From: an uncultured bacterium
GTDB taxonomy: Bacteria > Cyanobacteriota > Vampirovibrionia > Gastranaerophilales > Gastranaerophilaceae
Assembly: GCA_947169755.1 (NCBI GenBank)
Contig: CAMVQX010000107.1
Location: 1 to 5,265 of the forward strand
DNA length: 5,265 bases
Direction of reading: 5' to 3'
Shown one piece after another: positions 1-5,265 of the stretch. The position numbers and the translations under genes are program-made. The notes below the pieces were generated by a model. It saw nothing but the letters and a program-made list of their open reading frames with translations. It did no database searches and was not told the origin of the DNA. Every line of letters starts with the position of its first letter. Positions within the stretch are counted from its first letter, which is position 1.

Positions 1-1828
1 TATGACCGCCATCATCATATCCGACATACCCCGGAGGAGAACCGATAAGTTTTGCTGTTGAATGTTTTTCCATAAATTCTGACATATCAACTCTTATCAT
101 GTTATCTTCAGAGCCAAATACAGCCTCTGCCAACGCTTTTGCAAGTTCTGTTTTACCAACACCTGTCGGCCCGCAGAAGATAAAGCTACCGATTGGTCTG
201 TTTGGTGATTTCAAACCTACTCTTGCACGTCTAATTGCTTTTGAAATTGCAACGACGGCATCATGTTGACCAATTACTCTTGCATGAAGTGTATCTTCAA
301 GTTTTAACAACCTTTCACTTTCACCCTCAGTCAATTTAGTAACAGGAACGCCGGTCATAGTCGCAATAACTTCAGCAACATTCTCAGCCGTAACTGTCGG
401 TTTGTTTGCCTCATGTTCTTCTCTGTATTGTTGTGCCATTTCGCGAATTCTATCTTTCATGTCAGCTTCGTCATCTCTAAGCTGAGATGCTTTTTCAAAT
501 TCTTGGTTTCTTATGGCATCTTCTTTTTCTTTTATTATTGAACGTAATTCTTTTTCAAGCTCTTTGCCCTCAGGAGAAAGATTAGAAACTTTCAAACGGA
601 CTTTTGAAGAAGCTTCATCAATTACGTCGATTGCTTTATCGGGTAAATATCTGTCTGTAATATATTTGCTTGACAAATTAACAGCCGCAACAATTGCTTC
701 GTCTGAAATTATCAATTTGTGGTGTTCTTCATATTTTGGTTTTAAACCTTTGATAATCTCAATAGATTCATCGATTGAAGGTTCTTCTATAATTACAGAT
801 TGGAAACGACGTTCCAAAGCTGAGTCTTTTTCAACATATTTTCTGTATTCATCAGATGTTGTAGCACCAATTACTTGAATTTCGCCTCTTGAAAGAGCCG
901 GTTTCAAGATATTTGCCGCATCTATAGCACCTTCTGCTGCACCTGCACCAATAAGTGTGTGCATTTCATCGATTACAAGAATAATATTTCCGGCTTGTCT
1001 GATTTCATCCATAATTTTCTTGAGACGTTCTTCAAACTCACCTCTGTATTTTGTACCTGCAACCAAAAGCCCCATATCTAATTGTACAACTTTTTTGCCA
1101 TCCAAAATATCAGGGACTTCAGCATTCACTATTCTTATTGCCAACCCTTCCGCGATTGCTGTTTTACCAACGCCGGGTTCACCTAATAATACAGGGTTGT
1201 TTTTTGTACGGCGAGCAAGAATTTGGATTACACGTTCAATTTCTTTTTCTCTGCCCACAACCGGATCAAGTCTTAATTCTTGAGCAGCAAGCGTCAAGTC
1301 TCTGCCAAATTCATCTAAACTCGGAGTTTTTGTCTTTCCGCCTGATGATGAAGATGAACTTGAAGAAGAGCCTGATGAAACAGCTTGTGGTTTGGATTCA
1401 CCGAGCATTTTAACAACATTGCTTCGGATTTTATTTAAATCAACACCGAGATTCTCTAGAACTCTTGCGGCAACACCTTCGCCTTCTCTTATAAGTCCGA
1501 GAAGCAGGTGTTCTGTACCTATATAGTTGTGTCCCAACTGCCTTGCTTCGTCCCAAGAAAGCTCCAATACTCTTTTAGCACGAGGAGTAAAAGGAATCTC
1601 TACAGCCACAAAACCTGAACCTCTGCCGATTATTTTTTCAACTTCAGCTCTTGCATCTTTCAAATTTACCCCCATAGATTTGAGAGTTTTTGCTGCAACG
1701 CCTGTGCCTTCTCCAATAAGACCGAGCAGAACCTGCTCTGTTCCTACAAAGTTATGACCAAGTCTTCTGGCTTCTTCCTGAGCAAGCATAATAACTTTTA
1801 TTGCTTTTTCTGTAAAACGTTCAAACAT
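1..1828 (-). CDS. clpC: ATP-dependent Clp protease ATP-binding subunit ClpC (3' end outside window)
   Basis: Hsp100 AAA+ unfoldase that feeds substrates to ClpP in the cytoplasm. 609 residues are visible from the ATG at 1828; the frame stays open to the window edge, so the gene is cut by the window, not broken. Domains in order: double Clp-N repeat (about 1-143); Ser-rich linker (151-168) with nine consecutive Ser; first AAA+ module with Walker A GEPGVGKT (216-223), pore loop KYRG and Walker B VIDEMH (D287, E288); UVR/middle domain (about 430-465, motif NQEFEKA with F444); second AAA+ module with Walker A GPTGVGKT (553-560) and the PPGYVGYD segment at the edge. The UVR motif and short middle domain mark it as ClpC rather than ClpB. 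Roughly 200-230 C-terminal residues, including the second Walker B and ClpP-docking loop, are not visible. An AGGAG ribosome site lies 5 bases before the ATG. E31 and E106 match the phospho-arginine-binding glutamates of Bacillus ClpC. Confidence 0.97.
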   Translation of the reverse strand, partial: MFERFTEKAIKVIMLAQEEARRLGHNFVGTEQVLLGLIGEGTGVAAKTLKSMGVNLKDARAEVEKIIGRGSGFVAVEIPFTPRAKRVLELSWDEARQLGHNYIGTEHLLLGLIREGEGVAARVLENLGVDLNKIRSNVVKMLGESKPQAVSSGSSSSSSSSSGGKTKTPSLDEFGRDLTLAAQELRLDPVVGREKEIERVIQILARRTKNNPVLLGEPGVGKTAIAEGLAIRIVNAEVPDILDGKKVVQLDMGLLVAGTKYRGEFEERLKKIMDEIRQAGNIILVIDEMHTLIGAGAAEGAIDAANILKPALSRGEIQVIGATTSDEYRKYVEKDSALERRFQSVIIEEPSIDESIEIIKGLKPKYEEHHKLIISDEAIVAAVNLSSKYITDRYLPDKAIDVIDEASSKVRLKVSNLSPEGKELEKELRSIIKEKEDAIRNQEFEKASQLRDDEADMKDRIREMAQQYREEHEANKPTVTAENVAEVIATMTGVPVTKLTEGESERLLKLEDTLHARVIGQHDAVVAISKAIRRARVGLKSPNRPIGSFIFCGPTGVGKTELAKALAEAVFGSEDNMIRVDMSEFMEKHSTAKLIGSPPGYVGYDDGGH

Positions 1829-1833
1829 TTTAG

Positions 1834-1838
1834 CTCCT
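1834..1838 (-). promoter_or_regulatory. clpC ribosome binding site
   Basis: AGGAG on the minus strand, 5 bases upstream of the ATG at 1828. It is the strongest Shine-Dalgarno match in the window and fixes the clpC start, which also matches the start of the conserved Clp-N domain (MFERFTEKA). Confidence 0.8.
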
Positions 1839-1852
1839 ATCTTCTTGCCCAT

Positions 1853-1881
1853 ATTTTACATTAAATACAAAAAAACTTCAA
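1853..1881 (-). promoter_or_regulatory. Predicted sigma70-type promoter of clpC
   Basis: In the 64-base gap between queA and clpC the minus strand reads TTGAAG (1876-1881), a 17-base spacer, then TAAAAT (1853-1858). Each hexamer differs from consensus at one or two positions and the spacing is ideal. Predicted transcription would start near 1846, giving a leader of about 18 bases that carries AGGAG at 1834-1838. I see no CIRCE element and no CtsR heptad repeat in the gap, so classical firmicute heat-shock control is not evident. The call rests on pattern alone. Confidence 0.6.
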
Positions 1882-1892
1882 GGCTGTAATAT

Positions 1893-2966
1893 TTACTTAA
1901 TATACATACAATCACCATAAGAAAAGAACCGATATCTATTTTCAATAGCTTCTTTATAAGCCTCAAATATAAAATCTTTGCCTGCTAATGCACTAACCAA
2001 CATCAACAAAGTTGATTTAGGTAAATGGAAATTTGTTATCAAATTATCAATAACTTTAAATTCATAAGGCGGATAAATAAACAATTCAGAACTATCATGA
2101 CAAGCTTTTATACAACCAAATTTTTTATAAACAGTTTCTAAAGTTCTTACAGTCGTTGTGCCTACGGCAACAATTTTTTTACCTTGAGATTTTGCACAGG
2201 TTATTTGTTCTGCTGCTTTTTCTGAAACCTCAAAAGTCTCAGAATGCATTTTGTGCTCTAAAATATTTTCACACTGAACAGGTCTAAATGTACCCAAACC
2301 CACATTTAAAGTAATATAGCAGAGTTCTACTCCTTTTTGTTGAAGTTTTTGCAAAATTTCTTCGGTAAAATGTAAACCCGCAGTTGGTGCTGCAACAGAG
2401 CCTTCGTCTTTTGCATAAACAGTTTGATATCTTTCAAAATCAAGTTTTTTCAAATCTTCATTTGGAATTTTACGTTCAATATAGGGCGGAAGCGGGATAT
2501 TCCCATTTTTGTGCAAAACATCCAATAGGTTTTTACCTTTATAAATAAGTTCTACAAGCCATTCCCCGTTATCTTCAAGTCTTTTTACGGCTCTTACAGA
2601 TAAATCATCGCTAATTTTTATTAATGAATCCGGTTTAACTCTCTTTGACGGCTTTATCAGCACTTCCCAATAATCGATACCTGCTGACCTATTATTTTGA
2701 TATTGTTCTGATTGTTTCAATAAAAATACCTCAATTTTTGCACCGGTATCTTTATGCCCAATCAAACGTGCAGGCAAAACTTTTGTATTATTCATAACCA
2801 AAAGTGTATCTTTATCAATCAAATTAACAATGTCATAAAAATGTTTATGTTCTATCGTATGATTTTTTCTGTCCAAAACAAGCATTCTCGAATTGTCACG
2901 TTTGTCAGCAGGGACTTGCGCAATCAATTCTTCGGGTAAATTGTAATCATATTCTGAAAGTAACAT
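1893..2966 (-). CDS. queA: S-adenosylmethionine:tRNA ribosyltransferase-isomerase QueA
   Basis: Transfers and isomerises the ribosyl group of S-adenosylmethionine onto 7-aminomethyl-7-deazaguanine in tRNA, giving epoxyqueuosine at the wobble position of GUN-anticodon tRNAs; cytoplasmic. At 357 residues it is full family length. Family blocks run in order: YDYNLPEELIAQVPADKR (6-23), NNTKVLPARLIG (59-70), IPLPPYIER (157-165), YQTVYAKDEGSVAAPTAGLH (180-199), NVGLGTFRPV (221-230), VGTTTVRTLE (268-277) and LITNFHLPKSTLLMLVSA (309-326). Two small departures from the most usual motifs are N221 where TLHVGLGTF normally has His, and YPPY (298-301) where YPGY is common; neither suggests loss of function. 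The ATG lies 3 bases after the yidC TAA, with a weak AAAGAG-type ribosome site inside the end of yidC, so translation is probably coupled. No other queuosine gene is in the window. Confidence 0.97.
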   Translation of the reverse strand: MLLSEYDYNLPEELIAQVPADKRDNSRMLVLDRKNHTIEHKHFYDIVNLIDKDTLLVMNNTKVLPARLIGHKDTGAKIEVFLLKQSEQYQNNRSAGIDYWEVLIKPSKRVKPDSLIKISDDLSVRAVKRLEDNGEWLVELIYKGKNLLDVLHKNGNIPLPPYIERKIPNEDLKKLDFERYQTVYAKDEGSVAAPTAGLHFTEEILQKLQQKGVELCYITLNVGLGTFRPVQCENILEHKMHSETFEVSEKAAEQITCAKSQGKKIVAVGTTTVRTLETVYKKFGCIKACHDSSELFIYPPYEFKVIDNLITNFHLPKSTLLMLVSALAGKDFIFEAYKEAIENRYRFFSYGDCMYIK

Positions 2967-2969
2967 TAC

Positions 2970-4052
2970 TTACTCTTTCGGTTCAATTTTCTTTGCACCG
3001 GCAATATCTGAATCAGAAGCAATATTGCTAGTATTAGACATTTCAGTATCAATTTGTTTATTTACAATAACAGTTTGCAAAATCTGAATAACATTGCTTG
3101 TTACGAGGTACAATAAAACACCTGCCGGTATCGGAATAATTATGAATGTACCGATAATCATTATCGGCATAAAAGTACCCATTGATTTTTGAATGGCTTC
3201 TTGTGCAGGATCTGAATTCTTAGTTTTTTGAGTAGCCATCATAATCTTTTGAGATGCAAACATTGTTATTGCAAACAATGCAATCAACAAAAATACATCC
3301 CAATGAAAAGATCTTTCAGCCACAATTGTCGGAACTGAAGCAGCCAAAACACTACCCTCTTTTGTAAAGGTAATATTTTCAACTTCTTTGTTATTCATAT
3401 CGGTAACGGCAATTTCTGCCTTTTCAATTTCATTCAACTGAGCAAATTTCAAATCCAAATGATCTAAATCAATTTTGAAATCTACACTTTCACCAGGTTT
3501 AAATCCGCCTTGAATTTCTATTGCACGCGCAGGGTTTTTAACCTTTACATTTTCCAAAACTTCGTTTGGCAAATACACTTTTGCAACTTTTCCAAGAGTA
3601 AACGTATCGTTTGCAGACACACCGAATTGTCCGTCATACGAGCGTCCGGCTGTCGCACGCAAAGTGGTATCAAGCCTGCTCAAAAATCCGAAAGATGTAT
3701 CACCTGCAATCTGTATAAACATAGGACTCATCAAAGCCGAATACAAAAGAATAAATATCGGCAATTGAATTAAAAGAGGCAAGCATCCGCCCATCGGGTT
3801 AAACTTATGTTCTTTGTAAAATTCCATAAGTTTTTGCTGCATAACTTGCGGATTATTTTTATATCTGTCCTGCAAAGCTTTAATCTTCGGCTGCAGATTT
3901 TGCATTGTTCTCATTGAACGTTGTTGCGAAACATTCAACGGCCACATAGCCAATCTGACGATTATAGTAAGTACAATTATTGCAAATCCGTAGTTACCTA
4001 CGACATGCGCTAAAGCTTTTAATAATTCAATAGTTAATGTTGTAAAATCCAA
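2970..4052 (-). CDS. yidC: Membrane protein insertase YidC/Oxa1 with large extracytoplasmic insertion; TTG start
   Basis: Inserts and folds inner-membrane proteins alone or with SecYEG. 360 residues. The conserved core is clear: first segment about 21-40 with the groove arginine R33 in IVRLAMWPL; basic cytoplasmic hairpin (41-88) with LQPKIKALQDRYKNNP; the hallmark NPMGGCLPLLIQLPIF (85-100) opening the second segment; third segment about 251-268; fourth and fifth about 293-330 with PAGVLLYLVTSN (309-320). There is no E. coli-like N-terminal periplasmic domain and no lipobox. About 130 residues (118-248), hydrophilic with likely beta strands, sit between the second and third segments where most relatives have a short loop. 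The short tail (331-360) is hydrophilic, not the long basic tail of some homologues. The start is TTG at 4052: an in-frame TAA lies 12 bases upstream, no earlier ATG exists, and AAGGA sits 9 bases before it. queA follows after 3 bases; rnpA, jag and mnmE are absent. Confidence 0.95.
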   Translation of the reverse strand: MDFTTLTIELLKALAHVVGNYGFAIIVLTIIVRLAMWPLNVSQQRSMRTMQNLQPKIKALQDRYKNNPQVMQQKLMEFYKEHKFNPMGGCLPLLIQLPIFILLYSALMSPMFIQIAGDTSFGFLSRLDTTLRATAGRSYDGQFGVSANDTFTLGKVAKVYLPNEVLENVKVKNPARAIEIQGGFKPGESVDFKIDLDHLDLKFAQLNEIEKAEIAVTDMNNKEVENITFTKEGSVLAASVPTIVAERSFHWDVFLLIALFAITMFASQKIMMATQKTKNSDPAQEAIQKSMGTFMPIMIIGTFIIIPIPAGVLLYLVTSNVIQILQTVIVNKQIDTEMSNTSNIASDSDIAGAKKIEPKE

Positions 4053-4061
4053 TTTCCCTAA

Positions 4062-4066
4062 TCCTT
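4062..4066 (-). promoter_or_regulatory. yidC ribosome binding site deciding a TTG start
   Basis: AAGGA on the minus strand lies 9 bases upstream of TTG at 4052. With the in-frame TAA just before it, this leaves TTG as the only start that keeps the whole first membrane segment. The next in-frame ATG (M36) would cut that segment in half. Confidence 0.65.
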
Positions 4067-4097
4067 ATATATAAAGTGTAAAATCTCTTCGTTTAGG

Positions 4098-4132
4098 AGT
4101 TTATTATAAACACAAGGACAAGTCAAATTGAA
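4098..4132 (-). promoter_or_regulatory. Candidate promoter of the yidC-queA unit
   Basis: The 138-base gap between the 163-residue gene and yidC contains two overlapping promoter-like arrangements on the minus strand. One is a perfect TATAAT (4103-4108) with a weak TTCAAT (4127-4132) 18 bases upstream. The other is TTGACT (4121-4126) with TAAACT (4098-4103) 17 bases downstream. Either would give a leader of about 40 bases before the TTG start. The TATAAT lies inside a perfect 13-base palindrome (4099-4111). I see no strong terminator hairpin for the upstream gene in the rest of the gap. Confidence 0.45.
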
Positions 4133-4190
4133 CGGAATTATAATTTTTGTGAGGTATTCTCCATTTACGCTGAAAATAAAAGTGAAAACT

Positions 4191-4682
4191 TTATATCTTA
4201 CCATTCTTTAATAATTGGCTGAATTCATGTAATCTATAAAAAAAGTCTAAATCTCTAATAATCTTCAATGATTCCCAATCAGGATTTAATTTGTGCAAAA
4301 GATAATCATCTCTCATCACTTCATCACTTAATTTTTTCATACGGAATATTTTTACCAATACATCTGCTTTTCTTTCTGCTGACATTGTTATGAATTTTTC
4401 ATCTGTTTCTGCCAGCCTTAAAGTGCCTTCGAGTACACTTTCAACCCCTTCACCTACACACTTAAAATCAATAAAATGACCGTGATTTTGGTCCAAAATA
4501 AATGTATAATCTGGACAGTCTGCAGTTGCTTTTTCAAAGATATCAGCAACTTGTTTCCAGTGTTTTTTTGACCAATTTCTTGGATATGAACCAAATTTAA
4601 TTTTACTTATATCTAAATTTGCCTGAAAATTAACTTTATTTGAATTTGAAAAGTTGCCGTATGGATTAACCGTAAGATTCAT
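4191..4682 (-). CDS. Hypothetical protein, Asn-rich N-terminus with NFQA motif
   Basis: 163 residues, not recognised as any named family. The N-terminus (about 1-22) is rich in Asn and Ser and ends in VNFQANL; I recall many otherwise unrelated proteins of gut Gastranaerophilales opening this way (inference from memory, not a named domain). The rest (about 35-163) is charged and probably largely helical, with aromatic and leucine-rich helices towards the C-terminus (WESLKIIRDLDFFYRLHEF). There is no signal peptide, lipobox or membrane segment, so a cytoplasmic location is the default. Two cysteines (in DCPDY and FKCVG) do not form a metal-binding pattern. The ATG at 4682 follows GAGGA (4686-4690) at a short 3-base spacing; the stop is TAA. 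Gaps of about 136-138 bases on both sides suggest a single-gene unit. Its base composition resembles that of its neighbours. Confidence that it is a real gene is fairly high; the function is unknown. Confidence 0.8.
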   Translation of the reverse strand: MNLTVNPYGNFSNSNKVNFQANLDISKIKFGSYPRNWSKKHWKQVADIFEKATADCPDYTFILDQNHGHFIDFKCVGEGVESVLEGTLRLAETDEKFITMSAERKADVLVKIFRMKKLSDEVMRDDYLLHKLNPDWESLKIIRDLDFFYRLHEFSQLLKNGKI

Positions 4683-4818
4683 ATATCCTCTTTCTGTAAC
4701 TTATAAAAATTTTATACACTAGTAAAAAGTGTGAATTTAGTTTTTTGCTAGCACAGAAAATATATTTACAATTATTCACAATGGGCAACTTAATTTTTTC
4801 ATTCAACAAACTTATATC
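4683..4818 (-). other. Intergenic stretch with weak promoter signals
   Basis: 136 bases without a gene, very AT-rich. On the minus strand TTGCCC (4783-4788) and TATATT (4759-4764) are 18 bases apart, a weak promoter candidate for the 163-residue gene. A second -10-like TATAAA lies at 4711-4716 but lacks a good -35 partner. A 5-base perfect inverted repeat, ACACT (4716-4720) and AGTGT (4728-4732), would sit in the leader; it is too small to call a regulator. No terminator hairpin with a T-run is visible for the lipoprotein gene. Confidence 0.3.
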
Positions 4819-5217
4819 TTAGTGTATCTTTTTAGTTATTGCTATTGTATCATTAGCGAGTGCTCTCATTGCAGAATCAATGTTATTAAAAGATACAACT
4901 ATATTGTCGCGCATTTGCAGATAATGACGTCCGTCTTTAAGACTTTTATAATGCCATGGAGTATGGCCAACGATATTTTTATTTTCATCAACAATTGGTC
5001 TGAAGATTTCATAAATAGTATCTGATTTCACTTTAGTTGAACCGTCATCAAAAAATCGAATAGTATCCGTACAATATCTGTTATAATCAGGAGTCATAAA
5101 TTCCTTTGTCTCATACAGCTCCTGATTTACAACTTTATTTTGCTTGCAGCCGGTCGCAATTAGTCCTACACCCGCCGCCGCAACAGTTCCTATAACAATT
5201 GTTCTTAATGAATTCAT
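4819..5217 (-). CDS. Predicted small lipoprotein of unknown function
   Basis: 132 residues from the ATG at 5217. The N-terminus is a lipoprotein signal: one Arg (R5), a hydrophobic stretch (about 7-22), then IATGC with the predicted lipidated C24; Ala at -3 is allowed but less typical than Leu. The mature part is hydrophilic and rich in Asp, Asn and Lys, with likely beta strands and a short Tyr- and Trp-containing middle section (VGHTPWHYKSLKDG). I recognise no domain; a cell-envelope location is inferred only from the signal. The frame also opens at an in-frame TTG (5229), adding four residues, but the ATG has AAGG 5 bases before it (5223-5226) while the TTG has no good ribosome site. The stop is TAA at 4819. 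Codon and base use look like its neighbours. Existence likely, function unknown. Confidence 0.8.
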   Translation of the reverse strand: MNSLRTIVIGTVAAAGVGLIATGCKQNKVVNQELYETKEFMTPDYNRYCTDTIRFFDDGSTKVKSDTIYEIFRPIVDENKNIVGHTPWHYKSLKDGRHYLQMRDNIVVSFNNIDSAMRALANDTIAITKKIH

Positions 5218-5242
5218 TTCTACCTTCAATTTTTGTTCTTCG

Positions 5243-5248
5243 ATTTTA
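5243..5248 (-). promoter_or_regulatory. Possible -10 box for the lipoprotein gene
   Basis: TAAAAT on the minus strand, about 26 bases upstream of the lipoprotein ATG. A matching -35 would fall at about 5266, just outside the window, so only half of the promoter could be tested. Weak call in AT-rich sequence. Confidence 0.25.
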
Positions 5249-5265
5249 CTAACGTAACTAAAAAA

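Noticed and set aside
1..10. Apparent lack of a clpC stop codon
   Set aside because: The frame is intact up to the window edge in a conserved motif, so this is a boundary effect and not a truncated gene.
513..878. Plus-strand open frame of 121 codons
   Set aside because: Lies fully opposite the conserved clpC ATPase coding sequence, has no recognisable domain and no good ribosome site; a shadow of clpC.
957..1413. Two overlapping plus-strand open frames (957-1283 and 1051-1413)
   Set aside because: Both are antisense to the first ClpC ATPase module and linker, overlap each other in different frames, and give low-complexity protein.
1527..1757. Plus-strand open frame of 76 codons
   Set aside because: Antisense to the ClpC N-domain; no protein-like features.
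2754..2939. Plus-strand open frame of 61 codons
   Set aside because: Antisense to queA; short and without recognisable features.
3510..3773. Plus-strand open frame of 87 codons opposite the YidC insertion
   Set aside because: Considered because the insertion is unusual, but the minus-strand frame continues cleanly into conserved YidC on both sides and the plus-strand protein has no family features.
4141..4190. Possible terminator after the 163-residue gene
   Set aside because: The only pairing seen is about three base pairs (GAG/CTC) followed by a short A-rich stretch on the minus strand; too weak to call.
5215..5229. TTG at 5229 as start of the lipoprotein
   Set aside because: The internal ATG at 5217 has an AAGG ribosome site at good spacing and gives a typical lipoprotein signal; the TTG has neither.

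Overview
The window is AT-rich bacterial chromosome. All five supported genes lie on the minus strand, so transcription runs from high to low coordinates. In that order they are a small predicted lipoprotein (4819-5217), an unrecognised 163-residue protein (4191-4682), the membrane insertase yidC (2970-4052), the queuosine enzyme queA (1893-2966), and clpC, whose 3' end lies beyond position 1. No RNA gene, CRISPR array, insertion sequence, riboswitch or convincing factor-independent terminator was seen. Open frames on the plus strand lie opposite these genes and look like shadows.

Layout: yidC and queA form a tight pair with 3 bases between the yidC stop and the queA ATG, so they are very probably co-transcribed and translationally coupled. 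clpC follows queA after 64 bases. That gap holds a good sigma70-type promoter, so clpC can be expressed alone as well as by read-through. The two small genes upstream of yidC are separated from each other and from yidC by gaps of about 136 and 138 bases with weaker promoter-like signals, and look like single-gene units. All four stop codons in the window are TAA. yidC starts with TTG. The lipoprotein is best started at an internal ATG rather than at an upstream in-frame TTG.

Functional picture: the core is housekeeping. YidC inserts membrane proteins, QueA makes epoxyqueuosine in tRNA, and ClpC is the unfoldase partner of ClpP. The usual partners are absent here: no rnpA/rpmH/yidD/jag/mnmE next to yidC, no tgt/yajC/secDF next to queA, and no ctsR/mcsA/mcsB before clpC. 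The small genes appear lineage-specific.

Organism (inference, moderate confidence): a low-GC bacterium. The N-terminal Asn-rich stretch followed by NFQA in the 163-residue protein, the cyanobacterial-style short YidC without an N-terminal periplasmic domain, and the ClpC-type (UVR-containing) ATPase suggest the gut Melainabacteria/Vampirovibrionia (Gastranaerophilales). A phylogeny of YidC or ClpC would settle this.

I did not find a clearly new system. The most unusual item is a roughly 130-residue extracytoplasmic insertion in YidC, placed between the second and third membrane segments rather than at the N-terminus as in E. coli.
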